Part shown: positions 47,657 to 58,082 of the stretch, piece after piece | How positions within the stretch are numbered: the stretch's first letter is position 1 | Layout of the letters: every line of letters begins with the position of its first letter | From: Streptomyces curacoi | GTDB lineage: Bacteria > Actinomycetota > Actinomycetes > Streptomycetales > Streptomycetaceae | Assembly (NCBI RefSeq): GCF_001513975.1 | Contig: NZ_KQ947990.1 | Coordinates: 296,311 to 360,310, forward strand | DNA length: 64,000 bases | Direction: 5' to 3' | Translations under genes and position numbers: made by a program | The notes under the pieces: generated by a model | What the model saw: only the letters and a program-made list of their open reading frames with translations | Databases searched by the model: none | What the model was told of the DNA's origin: nothing

Positions 47657-48649
47657 CTAGCTCCGGCAGGTGCCGCGCCCGTGGCCCGGTCCCGCCGCCT
47701 TCACCAGCACCTCCCCGGCCGCCGTACGCGAGTACAGCACCGACCGTCCCGCCCGCCGCCGCTCCACCAGCCCCGCGTCCAGCAGCACCCGCAGATGCCG
47801 GCCGACCGAGCCCAGCCGCTGCCCGGTGACGGCGACCAGCTGGGTGGTGCTGAGCGGGGAGTCCAGGAGTACCAGCACTGCGGCGCGCGCGGACCCGAGC
47901 AGGGCGCCCAGACTCGCGGGGACCGCCCGGGCGCCGGGGTCGGCGAGCGCGCCCGCGCACGGGTAGACGACGGCGTACCGGTCCGGCTCCTCCCAGGACA
48001 CCCAGCCGCCCTTCGGCGTGACCGGTACGAAGACGAGCTCGGCGCCGGAGATCTCGCGCGGCGGGTACTCGTGCAGGTTCACCTGGAGCCGGTTGTCGCC
48101 GAGCCAGCGGGTGCGCCCCGGCCGCAGCGAGTCCAGCGCGGCCGCCCAGCCGCCCCGGCTCACCAGCGCGGTCCGCGCGACCACATCGGCCTCCAGGACA
48201 CGTCGGCGCCGCTCCCAGTCCGGCCGTACGGCCTCGGTCCAGACGTACTCCAGGAGCGCGGCGGCGCGTTCGGGGAGGTCGTCCCGGTCCAGTACGGCGG
48301 GCAGGGGGCCGGCGAGGGAGACGGTCAGGTGGGCGCGGGCCCGGCGGGGGTCGGCCGCGCGCACCCGTGCAACGCCGTCCTCGAAGGTCTCCTGGTCCCT
48401 CGGCGTGGGGGTGAGGAAGTCGGCGATCCAGTCCTTCCCGAGCCCGGCGCGCACCAGCCGTGCGGTGACCGGGTCGGCGGCCAGCAGGGCCCGGTAGCCG
48501 GGCAGTCGCGCGTCGAGCCAGGCACGCTCGCCGGGGTGGGCGGCGGCGCCCGAGTGCAGCAGCTTCAGCGCGGCGAACGTCTCCGCGAGCGGCGAGAGCA
48601 CGAACCGGCTCGCGGCGAGGGTGTCGGCGTTGACCTGCCACCAGCCCAT
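47657..48649 (-). CDS. ArsR-type winged-helix regulator with N-terminal DUF5937 domain
   Basis: 330 residues from ATG 48649 (MGWWQVNADTLAASRFVLSP). The long N-terminal part (LSPLAETFAALKLLHSG, YVWTEAVRPDWERRRRVLEA) is DUF5937-like and probably senses a ligand; the C-terminal 85 residues are an ArsR HTH (LSTTQLVAVTGQRLGSVGRH, LRVLLDAGLVERRRAGRSVL). Divergent from an MFS exporter with an operator-like palindrome between them, so it probably represses both itself and the exporter. Confidence 0.9.
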   Translation of the reverse strand: MGWWQVNADTLAASRFVLSPLAETFAALKLLHSGAAAHPGERAWLDARLPGYRALLAADPVTARLVRAGLGKDWIADFLTPTPRDQETFEDGVARVRAADPRRARAHLTVSLAGPLPAVLDRDDLPERAAALLEYVWTEAVRPDWERRRRVLEADVVARTALVSRGGWAAALDSLRPGRTRWLGDNRLQVNLHEYPPREISGAELVFVPVTPKGGWVSWEEPDRYAVVYPCAGALADPGARAVPASLGALLGSARAAVLVLLDSPLSTTQLVAVTGQRLGSVGRHLRVLLDAGLVERRRAGRSVLYSRTAAGEVLVKAAGPGHGRGTCRS

Positions 48650-48663
48650 CGGCCACTGCCACC

Positions 48664-48681
48664 TTTCGCGTCTCCGCGAAA
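48664..48681. promoter_or_regulatory. Operator palindrome between the ArsR-like regulator and the MFS gene
   Basis: TTTCGCG-TCTC-CGCGAAA, perfect 7-bp arms with a 4-nt centre, in the 71-bp divergent region. The only palindrome there, so the likely binding site. Confidence 0.7.
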
Positions 48682-48720
48682 CAATAACGGCCCCTCTCAC
48701 AGCCGCCGGACACTCCGTGC

Positions 48721-49914
48721 ATGCGCAGCTACCACCACCTCTTCCGCACCCCGGAGTTCACGCCCCTCTTCCTCGCCTCCTGCGCCCAGACCGCGGCCCA
48801 CACGGTCGGTGGACTGGCCCTCGGCACGCTGGTGTACGAGGCGACCCGGTCGCCGCTGCTGGCGGCGGTGAGCATGTTCGGGGCGTCGCTGGCACAGGTC
48901 GTCGGCGCGACGTTCTTCCTCTCCGGCGCCGACCGGCTGCCCCCACGGGCCGCGCTGACGGGCATCTGTCTGGGCTTCGCCGCGACCACGGCCGTGCTCG
49001 CGCTGCCCGGGCTGCCGGTCTGGGCGGTGTTGGCGGTCGTCCTCGGGCAAGGGCTGATCGCCTCGCTGGGCGGGGGAGTGCGCTGGGGGCTGCTGACCGA
49101 GATCCTCTCCAAGGACGGCTATCTGCTGGGGCGTTCCGTCTTCAACATGATGAGCGGGCTGATGCAGATCGCCGGATACGCGGTCGGCGGCGTCCTGGTG
49201 ACGGTCCTGTCCCCGCGCCCGTCGCTGCTGCTGGCGGCCGCGGTGTACGCCGTCGCCGCCGTCGGTCTCCGGGTGGGCCTCAGCCGCCGTCCGCCCCGCG
49301 CCTCGGGTCGCCTATCCGTCTCCGCCACCTGGCGCACCAACGCCCTGCTGTGGTCCTCCCCGGCCCGCCGCCACCTCTACCTGGCCCTGTGGCTCCCCAA
49401 CGGCCTGGTCGTCGGCTGCGAGTCCCTCTACGTCTCGTACGCGCCGCACGCCGCGGGCACGCTGTTCGCGTGTGCGGCACTGGGCATGTTCGTCGGTGAC
49501 GTCACCGTCGGCCGTCTGCTGCCGCCCGCGCTCCGCGCCCGCCTCGGCGTACCGCTGCTGTTGCTGCTGGCCACGCCGTATCTGCTGTTCTTCCTGCGCC
49601 CGGCCGTGCCGCTCGCGGCCGTCGCCGTCACCGTGGCCTCGGTCGGGTTCGGGGCGAGCCTGGTGCAGCAGGAGCGGCTGATGGCGGTGACCCCGGACGA
49701 ACTGAGCGGCCATGCCCTGGGGTTGCACTCCGCCGGGATGATCACGATGCAGGGGGTGAGCGCGGCACTGGCGGGCGCGGTGGCCCAACTGACCTCTCCG
49801 GCCACGGGGATGACGGTGATGGCGGCGGCGTCGATCGCGGTGACGCTGGCGCTGGTGGCGGTGAGCCTGCGGCATGCGGAGAAGGGCGGGCTCGTGGTCG
49901 TGGGGCGGCGGTGA
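48721..49914 (+). CDS. MFS transporter (drug-efflux type)
   Basis: 397 residues from ATG 48721 with 12 predicted membrane segments, for example LALGTLVYEATRSPLLAAVS, LLLLLATPYLLFFLRPAVPL and MAAASIAVTLALVAVSL. Many Arg-rich short loops fit the positive-inside rule. Divergent from the ArsR/DUF5937 regulator; this pairing suggests ligand-induced export. Confidence 0.92.
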   Translation: MRSYHHLFRTPEFTPLFLASCAQTAAHTVGGLALGTLVYEATRSPLLAAVSMFGASLAQVVGATFFLSGADRLPPRAALTGICLGFAATTAVLALPGLPVWAVLAVVLGQGLIASLGGGVRWGLLTEILSKDGYLLGRSVFNMMSGLMQIAGYAVGGVLVTVLSPRPSLLLAAAVYAVAAVGLRVGLSRRPPRASGRLSVSATWRTNALLWSSPARRHLYLALWLPNGLVVGCESLYVSYAPHAAGTLFACAALGMFVGDVTVGRLLPPALRARLGVPLLLLLATPYLLFFLRPAVPLAAVAVTVASVGFGASLVQQERLMAVTPDELSGHALGLHSAGMITMQGVSAALAGAVAQLTSPATGMTVMAAASIAVTLALVAVSLRHAEKGGLVVVGRR

Positions 49915-50107
49915 GCGGTGTACGTCGACAGGGCGGGCACACCTTCCCGGGCCGGGGAAGCGGTGGGCGATGGCCAAAACTTCACGCTCCGTGAGGCGCA
50001 TCTTCGTCAACTGCCCTTGCAGGAGGCGGAGTTCACCTAGCTTGGTCGGTGTTTGATCACCGGCGCCGAGCCGTGCCGAGCCGTACCGATCCCGCAGGAG
50101 GCCCCAC

Positions 50108-50935
50108 GTGTCCGACCCCACCACCCCCATCAGCGCCGCCGCTCGGACCCGGGCCCGGATCGACACCTCCGTGCCCCACTCGGCCCGCTTCTGGAACTAC
50201 TTCGTCGGCGGCAAGGACCACTACGAGGTCGACCGGCAGATCGGGGACGAGATCAAGGAGATCTTCCCGGGCCTGGTCGACGTGGCCGTCACCAGCCGCC
50301 ACTTCCTGGGCAGGGCTGTCCGTCACCTGGCCGGCGAGGCGGGCTTACGGCAGTTCCTGGACATCGGCACCGGCCTGCCGACCGCGGACAACACGCATCA
50401 GGTGGCCCAGCGCGTCGCCCCGGACGCCCGGGTCGTGTACGTCGACAACGACCCCGTCGTGCTGGCCCACGCGGACGCCCTGCTCACCAGCACCGCCGAG
50501 GGCATGACCACGTTCCTGGACGCCGACCTCCACGAACCCGAGACCGTCCTGCGGGCCGCCGCGGGCACGCTCGACTTCTCCCGGCCGGTCGCCCTGATGA
50601 TCCTCAACACCCTCGGCCATGTCGCCGACTACGACCAGGCCCGTGACCTGGTGCGCCGTCTGCTGGCCGGTCTCCCCTCGGGCAGCCACCTGGTGATCAG
50701 CGACGGCACGGCCACCAGCGAGGGCATGATCGCCGCGGCGGAGGCGTACAACGCCAGCGGCGCCGTGCCGTACCACGTGCGCAGCATCGGCGAGATCGCC
50801 GGGTTCTTCGACGGCCTCGACCTGGTGGACCCCGGGATCGTCCAGGTGACCGAGTGGCGCCCCGACTTCCAGGGCCCGCCGGATCCCGCGACGGCCGCGG
50901 TCGACGCGTACTGCGGGGTGGGCCGCAAGCCCTGA
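50108..50935 (+). CDS. SAM-dependent methyltransferase (DUF574/Methyltransf_19 type)
   Basis: 275 residues from GTG 50108, AGGAGG at 50096-50101. Family features: RIDTSVPHSARFWNYFVGGK, a signature N-terminus of this Streptomyces-expanded family, then FLDIGTGLPTADNTHQVAQR (SAM motif I), VVYVDNDPVVLAHADALL and LMILNTLGHVADY. Substrates are unknown; dozens of copies occur per genome. Confidence 0.93.
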   Translation: MSDPTTPISAAARTRARIDTSVPHSARFWNYFVGGKDHYEVDRQIGDEIKEIFPGLVDVAVTSRHFLGRAVRHLAGEAGLRQFLDIGTGLPTADNTHQVAQRVAPDARVVYVDNDPVVLAHADALLTSTAEGMTTFLDADLHEPETVLRAAAGTLDFSRPVALMILNTLGHVADYDQARDLVRRLLAGLPSGSHLVISDGTATSEGMIAAAEAYNASGAVPYHVRSIGEIAGFFDGLDLVDPGIVQVTEWRPDFQGPPDPATAAVDAYCGVGRKP

Positions 50936-50977
50936 CGGCCCCGCACGGTCAGCGACGGGGCGGGACCGCCGTACCGC

Positions 50978-51409
50978 TCACCGCCCCTGCTCCACATACT
51001 CCTTGAACTGTTCGAGATCGCTGCGGACGAGCCGTTCGATCGCGTTGGCCTGGGCGAACCCCTTCGGCCCGCCGAAGGTCTCCCGGACCGTGCCGGGGTC
51101 GTACTTCAGCCGCGCCTGGACCCGGGTGTGGCTGTCGTCGATCGGCTGGAGCGAGAAGGAACCCGCCAGCTCGGGGGCGCCTGTCGTACGCCACTCCAGC
51201 ACGCGTTCCCCCGCCCGGTCGGAGACCTCGGCCTCGACCTCCCTGGCCCGGCCACCGGCCTCGACATCCAGATGAGCCCGGCCCCCGGCCTCCGTACGGG
51301 CCTCGCGCACGCCTGCCAGGAAGCGCGGATAGTTCTCCACCCGGTGGAGGCTGTCCCAGGCCCGGTCGATCGGAACTCCTACATCCACGTGTTCTTCGAG
51401 GGTGCTCAT
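50978..51409 (-). CDS. SRPBCC-family (polyketide cyclase/START-like) protein
   Basis: 143 residues from ATG 51409 with GGAGGTGG upstream. START-like: EEHVDVGVPIDRAWDSLHRV, ENYPRFLAGV, LEWRTTGAPELAGSFSLQPI and HTRVQARLKYDPGT, ending in a long helix FAQANAIERLVRSDLEQFKE. Binds a hydrophobic ligand; could be a cyclase or stress-related protein. Convergent with the methyltransferase before it. Confidence 0.9.
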   Translation of the reverse strand: MSTLEEHVDVGVPIDRAWDSLHRVENYPRFLAGVREARTEAGGRAHLDVEAGGRAREVEAEVSDRAGERVLEWRTTGAPELAGSFSLQPIDDSHTRVQARLKYDPGTVRETFGGPKGFAQANAIERLVRSDLEQFKEYVEQGR

Positions 51410-51485
51410 GGCCCACCTCCACATCCGGCTCATGAAGTATGACCTTCAGTTTCCAGTGTGCGCCCGATGGCCATGAGCACCCAGG

Positions 51486-53870
<2,385 letters not shown>

Positions 53871-53936
53871 GCTCATCTTCTCCCCATCTCTTGAAACTCT
53901 GGGCGGCACCGCCTACGCGGGGTTTTCCGCACCGTC

Positions 53937-53992
53937 CCTCGCCCCTCGCACCTCGCCCCTCGGACCTCGCATCTCGGACCTCGCGCCTCGCG
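53937..53992. repeat. Eight tandem heptamers CCTCGNN upstream of the UvrA-like gene
   Basis: Eight contiguous 7-bp units (CCTCGCC, CCTCGCA, CCTCGCC, CCTCGGA, CCTCGCA, TCTCGGA, CCTCGCG, CCTCGCG), 67-122 bp upstream of the start codon on the minus strand. Position in the promoter region makes copy-number changes potentially regulatory. Confidence 0.8.
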
Positions 53993-54195
53993 CCGGGCGT
54001 GAGCGGGAGCGGGCGCGGGGAGATGCGGAACCAGCGGAACGGCGGAACCAGCAGTAGGGCGGAAACAGCAGTAGGGCGGAAACAGCGGTACGGCGGGGCC
54101 AGCGTACGCGGGCCGAAGCCGGTGCGCGGGAGGAATGTGTGCCCCCGCTTGCGCGGATGCCGGTCCCACGGTCATGGCCGCGAGCGCCGTACGGC
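53993..54195. other. Non-coding spacer with repeats, UvrA-like/VOC interval
   Basis: Together with 53871-53992 this 325-bp stretch has no credible gene. Frames crossing it encode repetitive Arg/Gly/Pro strings. It contains the 17-bp repeats at 54022-54105. Confidence 0.6.
54022..54105. repeat. Five tandem ~17-bp repeats
   Basis: Units begin at 54022, 54039, 54056, 54073 and 54090; the best pair is AGGGCGGAAACAGCAGT (54056-54072) and AGGGCGGAAACAGCGGT. The outer units are more diverged, and the last is 16 bp. Confidence 0.75.
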
Positions 54196-54606
54196 TCAGC
54201 GCAGCTCCTGGATACGGACCATGTTGCCCGCGGGATCGCGGAAGGCGCAGTCCCGGATGCCGTACGGCTGCTCGGTCGGCTCCTGCACCACCTCGGCGTC
54301 GCCGGCCTGCACCTTCTCGAAGACGTCGTCGAGGTTCGGGGTGGCGAGCAGGATCCAGCCGTAGGTGCCCTTGGCCATCATCTCGGTGATGGTGCGGCGC
54401 TCGTCCTTGGTGATCCCGGGGTCCGCGGCCGGCGGCGCCAGCAGGATGGAGGTGTCGGGCCGGCCGACGGGGCCGACTGTGATCCAGCGCATCTTGCCCT
54501 GCCCGACGTCGTTGCGGACCTCGAAGCCGAGGATGTCGCGATAGAAGTGCAGAGCGGCGTCCGGGTCGTCGTGCGGGAGGGAGCTCGTGTGAATGGTGAT
54601 GTCCAT
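54196..54606 (-). CDS. VOC-family (glyoxalase-like) protein
   Basis: 136 residues from ATG 54606. Vicinal-oxygen-chelate fold: ALHFYRDILGFEVRNDVGQG, RWITVGPVGRPDTSILLAPP, GWILLATPNLDDVFEKVQAG and DCAFRDPAGNMVRIQE. A small lyase, dioxygenase-like or drug-binding protein. It lies 10 nt downstream of the AraC gene on the same strand, so they form an operon and the AraC protein may regulate it. Confidence 0.92.
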   Translation of the reverse strand: MDITIHTSSLPHDDPDAALHFYRDILGFEVRNDVGQGKMRWITVGPVGRPDTSILLAPPAADPGITKDERRTITEMMAKGTYGWILLATPNLDDVFEKVQAGDAEVVQEPTEQPYGIRDCAFRDPAGNMVRIQELR

Positions 54607-54616
54607 GGCCCTCACG

Positions 54617-55060
54617 CTAGAGGCGGCCCGGCGCGGGCGCTTCTCGATTCCTGATCGGTCTGGTCACCTGTTTCGACACGCATGACGGCATCCCCTCCGT
54701 CGCGCTCGCCGCCTGCTGCCGGTACACGCTGGGCGGCATACCGACCAGTTCGGTGAAGCGCGTGCTGAAGGTACCCAGCGACGAGCAGCCAACCTCGAAG
54801 CAGACCTCGGTGACGCTGAGATCACCGCGCCGCAGCAGCGCCATGGCCCGCTCGATGCGCCGCGTCATCAGATACGAGTACGGCGACTCGCCGTAGGCGG
54901 CCCGGAACTGCCGGCTGAGATGCCCCGCCGACATGTTCACCCCCCGAGCGAGCGCCTCCACGTCCAGCGGCTGCGCGTACTCCCGGTCGATCCGGTCACG
55001 GACGCGACGCAGCCGCGCGAGGTCACGCAGATGCTGGGCCGAGGCGGGAGTGCTGGTCAC
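54617..55060 (-). CDS. AraC-family transcriptional regulator (short, DNA-binding domain only)
   Basis: 147 residues from GTG 55060; TTG 55066 is an alternative. Two helix-turn-helix motifs: LDVEALARGVNMSAGHLSRQ and LSVTEVCFEVGCSSLGTFST, with FTELVGMPPSVYRQQA after the second. There is no ligand-binding domain; the ~20 residues at the N-terminus and a disordered tail are all that remain. Operon with the VOC gene downstream suggests control of it. Confidence 0.9.
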   Translation of the reverse strand: MTSTPASAQHLRDLARLRRVRDRIDREYAQPLDVEALARGVNMSAGHLSRQFRAAYGESPYSYLMTRRIERAMALLRRGDLSVTEVCFEVGCSSLGTFSTRFTELVGMPPSVYRQQAASATEGMPSCVSKQVTRPIRNREAPAPGRL

Positions 55061-55113
55061 ACGCAAAAGCGTGCCACAGAGGACTGCGGGGGAGGGGTGA
55101 GCCGGATGCTTGT

Positions 55114-55170
55114 TTCTATAGAAGTTCTAGAGGTACGGTTCTCGTCGACAGCTTCTTCCAGAGAAGTTCT
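55114..55170. promoter_or_regulatory. Direct AGAAGTTCT repeats in the PadR promoter
   Basis: AGAAGTTCT occurs at 55120-55128 and 55162-55170, exactly 42 bp apart (about four helical turns); the first overlaps a palindrome TTCTATAGAA (55114-55123). They lie 22-78 nt before the PadR ATG, in locally AT-richer DNA, and are candidate autoregulatory sites. Confidence 0.6.
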
Positions 55171-55191
55171 GTAGACGAGAGAGGGTTCGCC

Positions 55192-55803
55192 ATGGCCGAC
55201 GCAGAGTTTCCCCACAGCGCGAAGATCCCGCTCGCCGCCGAGTCGGCTCTCCCGCCGCGGCCGACACTGCCGGCCGCGCCCGTGGCGCTGCAGGCCGCCC
55301 GACCGTCCGCCGGGTTCACCGCGCTGCGCGCCCACAGGCCCAGCCGCGGCGACATCCGGACGGCGGCCCTGACCCTGCTGGCCGAGGACGACCAGCTGAA
55401 CGGCAACCAGGTCGTCCAGCGCATCGCCGAACGCAGCCAGGGCGCCTGGCGGCCCAGCCCGGGTGCGGTCTACCCCGCCCTGAACCAGCTGGAGAAGGAC
55501 GCCCTGATCGAGCAGATCGAGGGCGGTGGCCGTCGGAGTTACCGGCTCACCGAGGCGGGCCGCGCCCACGTCTGCGAGAACCGCGAGAAGTGGGACGCCA
55601 TGTGGCAGAACGTGGCCTCCGCCGCGGACGCGCGGACCCAGGAGGTCGACACCCTCTGCGAGCACGTCCTGACCGCCGTACGGCATGCGCTGTACGACGC
55701 CGACGACGAACGGTACGCCGAGGTCCGTGGGGTCCTCCTCGGCGCCCGCCGCTCGCTCTACCGCCTGCTCGCCGAGCAGGACGACGCTCCGGCCGACGAG
55801 TAG
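55192..55803 (+). CDS. PadR-family transcriptional regulator
   Basis: 203 residues from ATG 55192. Pro/Ala-rich N-terminal extension of about 50 residues, then a winged helix: DIRTAALTLLAEDDQLNGNQ, VVQRIAERSQGAWRPSPGAV, YPALNQLEKDALIEQIEGGG, RRSYRLTEAG, and the C-terminal dimerisation helices. The 3' end overlaps the convergent TetR gene by 46 nt. Confidence 0.93.
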   Translation: MADAEFPHSAKIPLAAESALPPRPTLPAAPVALQAARPSAGFTALRAHRPSRGDIRTAALTLLAEDDQLNGNQVVQRIAERSQGAWRPSPGAVYPALNQLEKDALIEQIEGGGRRSYRLTEAGRAHVCENREKWDAMWQNVASAADARTQEVDTLCEHVLTAVRHALYDADDERYAEVRGVLLGARRSLYRLLAEQDDAPADE

Positions 55804-56387
55804 GGCGGCTCTGGCCCCGGGCCCGGGATCAGGGCGTCCAAGGAACGGTCCAGGGCCGCCAGCAGGTGTTCGTGCTCCTGCGGGGTGTACAGCATGCGCA
55901 GGGCCAGGCCGTCGGACAGGGCGATCACGGCGTCCGCGACGGCCGTCGCGTGGGTCGTGTGCCCGGCCGACTCCAGCCAGCCGGCCAACGCCTGACGGAT
56001 GTCCTGGTCGACCTGTCGCCGGATCGCGGCAAGGCCGGGGTGGTGTGCCGCGCGGACGGCGAAGGCGAGTTGCGCGGTGGCCTCGGCACGTCGCTCGGCG
56101 TCCACGGGGAGCGTGGTGAGGATCAGCTCGCGCAGCGCCTGGCGCAGCGGCAGCGCGCTGTCCACACCGGCCATCCGGCGCTCGACGCGCTCGCCGGCCA
56201 GCTCCGCGGCGAAGGTGAGCATCTCGTCCTTGGTGCTGAAGTACTTCTGCACGGCACCGGGGGAGCGGCCGGTGGCGGCGGCCACGGTACGCACGCTGAC
56301 CTCGTCGAGACCACGCTCGGCGACCAGCTGGAGCAGGGCCGCACCGATCTGTCGGCGCTGTTCGTCCCTGTCGACCGTCTTGGGCAT
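55758..56387 (-). CDS. TetR-family transcriptional regulator
   Basis: 209 residues from ATG 56387. HTH: RRQIGAALLQLVAERGLDEV, SVRTVAAATGRSPGAVQKYF (residues 10-52), then the ligand domain with AELAGERVERRMAGVDSALP and LAFAVRAAHHPGLAAIRRQV. Its last 46 nt overlap the end of the PadR gene. The operator-like palindrome 17 nt upstream of its start suggests autoregulation. It is a possible but unproved candidate for controlling other genes in the window; its own palindrome does not resemble CTGAC-N5-GTCAG. Confidence 0.92.
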   Translation of the reverse strand: MPKTVDRDEQRRQIGAALLQLVAERGLDEVSVRTVAAATGRSPGAVQKYFSTKDEMLTFAAELAGERVERRMAGVDSALPLRQALRELILTTLPVDAERRAEATAQLAFAVRAAHHPGLAAIRRQVDQDIRQALAGWLESAGHTTHATAVADAVIALSDGLALRMLYTPQEHEHLLAALDRSLDALIPGPGPEPPYSSAGASSCSASRR

Positions 56388-56403
56388 CGGGGCATGCTCC
56401 CAT

Positions 56404-56429
56404 CTTTGAGATACAGTCGTATTCTAAAG
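56404..56429. promoter_or_regulatory. TetR operator upstream of the TetR gene
   Basis: CTTTGAGATAC-AGTC-GTATTCTAAAG: 11-bp arms with 9 matches around a 4-nt centre, in the divergent region between the TetR gene and the DUF1707 gene. Confidence 0.72.
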
Positions 56430-56489
56430 GCCGTCGGGCCAGGGCTGACCGGTGCCGTCCGGCGCCGAGAGGGGGTAACGGGAACAGTG

Positions 56490-56900
56490 GTGAACGACCG
56501 ACGCGAGGCTGCCGTGCCTGCTTTCCGGGTCTCGGACCGGGACCGCGACAAAACGCTCGGCGTTCTGGCCGCGGCGCTGGCCGAAGGACGACTCGATCCC
56601 CACGAGCACGCGACCCGTTCGGGCCGCGCCCTGCAAGCACGTACGGCCGACGAACTGGCCGCCCTGACAGCCGACTTGCCCACCCCGGCGCCGACCCGAG
56701 CCGAACAGGACCGCAAGGACCTCAGGGAGTGGCTGGCCGAATGGCGTTACTGGCTCGGCGGCGCGGTGATCATGTCGGGCATCTGGGGCGCCCGTTGCGC
56801 ACAGCAGGGAGAGCTGACGTACTACTGGCCGCTGGCGCCGCTGGGGGTGTGGGCGGCGATACTCGTCGCTGTCGCGATCTGGCCGCGCGAAGAGGGCTGA
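56490..56900 (+). CDS. DUF1707-domain small membrane protein
   Basis: 136 residues from GTG 56490 (GTG 56487 possible). N-terminal DUF1707: FRVSDRDRDKTLGVLAAALA, EGRLDPHEHATRSGRALQA, DELAALTADLP (residues 10-68), then two hydrophobic segments (WLGGAVIMSGIWG, PLGVWAAILVAVAIW). Function unknown; DUF1707 resembles the SHOCT class of oligomerisation modules. Divergent from the TetR gene and so probably its target. Confidence 0.85.
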   Translation: MNDRREAAVPAFRVSDRDRDKTLGVLAAALAEGRLDPHEHATRSGRALQARTADELAALTADLPTPAPTRAEQDRKDLREWLAEWRYWLGGAVIMSGIWGARCAQQGELTYYWPLAPLGVWAAILVAVAIWPREEG

Positions 56901-57074
56901 CGAGCCCGGCCACCACGCGCCGCCGCCTGTTCCTCAAGTTGCCAACCTCCGAGGAACGCCGACGATGGAAACTGTCGGCATGCAGGGATACGGCCTCAGG
57001 CGCGCGACGCACACCTGATCGCCTGGTTTGCACTGCCTTCGGAAGCCCGGCATTACGCCTCTCACTTCGCAGCG

Positions 57075-57989
57075 GTGAAGCAGATGGTCCCCGCGATTCC
57101 ACGGGCCTATGTGGCCAACTTCGACTCGGACACCATCTCGGTGATCGACACCCTCGCCAAGACTGTGATCGCCACCATCCCCGTCGGCGACCTCCCCTCC
57201 GGGGTGGCCGTGGACCCGACCCGCGGGCGGGCCTACGTGGCCAACCAGGGCTCCGACACCGTGTCGGTGATCGACACCGGCACCAACGCCGTGACCGCCA
57301 CGATCCCCATCGGCGCCGGCAACGTCCCCTCCGGGGTGGCCGTGGACCCGACCCGCGCCCGGGCCTACGTGACCAATCAACACTCGGACACCGTGTCGGT
57401 GATCGACACCGGCACCAACGCCGTGACCGCCACGATCTCCGTCGGCGCCGGCAACATGCCTTTCGGGGTGGCCGTGGACTCCACCAAGGCCCGCGCCTAC
57501 GTGGCCAACCACGACACGGTCGGCACCGTGTCCGTGATCGACACCAACACCAACGCCGTCACGGCCACCATCGCCCTGACCGACGACGCGATCGGGGTCG
57601 ATGCGGACCCGATCCGCGCCTGTCTCTACGCCACCAACCTCAGCGCCAACCTGGTGTCGGTGATCGACCTCAGCACCAACACGGTGCTCACCACCGTCCC
57701 CGTCGCCGCACCCTTTGGAGTGGCGGTGGACCCGTTCCGGGCCCGGGCCTACGTGGCCGGCATCACCTCCGGCAGCGTGTCGGTGATCGACACCGACACC
57801 AACGCCGTGACCACCACCATCCCCGTCGGCTCCTTCCCGTTCGAGGTGGCCGTGGACCTGACCTGGGACCGCGTCTACGTGACCAACGGCGCCGACAGCA
57901 CCGTGTCGGTGATCGACACCGGCACCAACGCCGTGACCGCTACCATCCCCGGCCTCGGCGCCTTCCCGGGCGCGGTGTCAGTCGGGTGA
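57075..57989 (+). CDS. YVTN-family beta-propeller repeat protein
   Basis: 304 residues from GTG 57075 (ATG 57084 possible). Seven tandem ~42-residue blades, each like RAYVAN...SDTVSVIDTGTNAVTATI followed by PxGVAVDPT. Seven blades close a propeller. The start is fixed by an in-frame stop upstream, and no signal peptide or anchor is visible, unusual for these normally exported proteins. The DNA repeats are similar enough to suggest recent duplication or conversion. Function: probably binding. Confidence 0.88.
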   Translation: MKQMVPAIPRAYVANFDSDTISVIDTLAKTVIATIPVGDLPSGVAVDPTRGRAYVANQGSDTVSVIDTGTNAVTATIPIGAGNVPSGVAVDPTRARAYVTNQHSDTVSVIDTGTNAVTATISVGAGNMPFGVAVDSTKARAYVANHDTVGTVSVIDTNTNAVTATIALTDDAIGVDADPIRACLYATNLSANLVSVIDLSTNTVLTTVPVAAPFGVAVDPFRARAYVAGITSGSVSVIDTDTNAVTTTIPVGSFPFEVAVDLTWDRVYVTNGADSTVSVIDTGTNAVTATIPGLGAFPGAVSVG

Positions 57990-58082
57990 TGAGGTAGGGG
58001 CGCGAAAACAACTCCGTGGTGAACCAATGGCCAACGCCGTACGCTCCCCCTGATCAACCAAAGACTTCGTGGGGGGACATCC

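Noticed and set aside
53891..54364. Plus-strand frame across the tandem repeats upstream of the VOC gene
   Set aside because: Its product is composed of repeat-derived Arg/Gly/Ser strings and runs antisense into the VOC gene.
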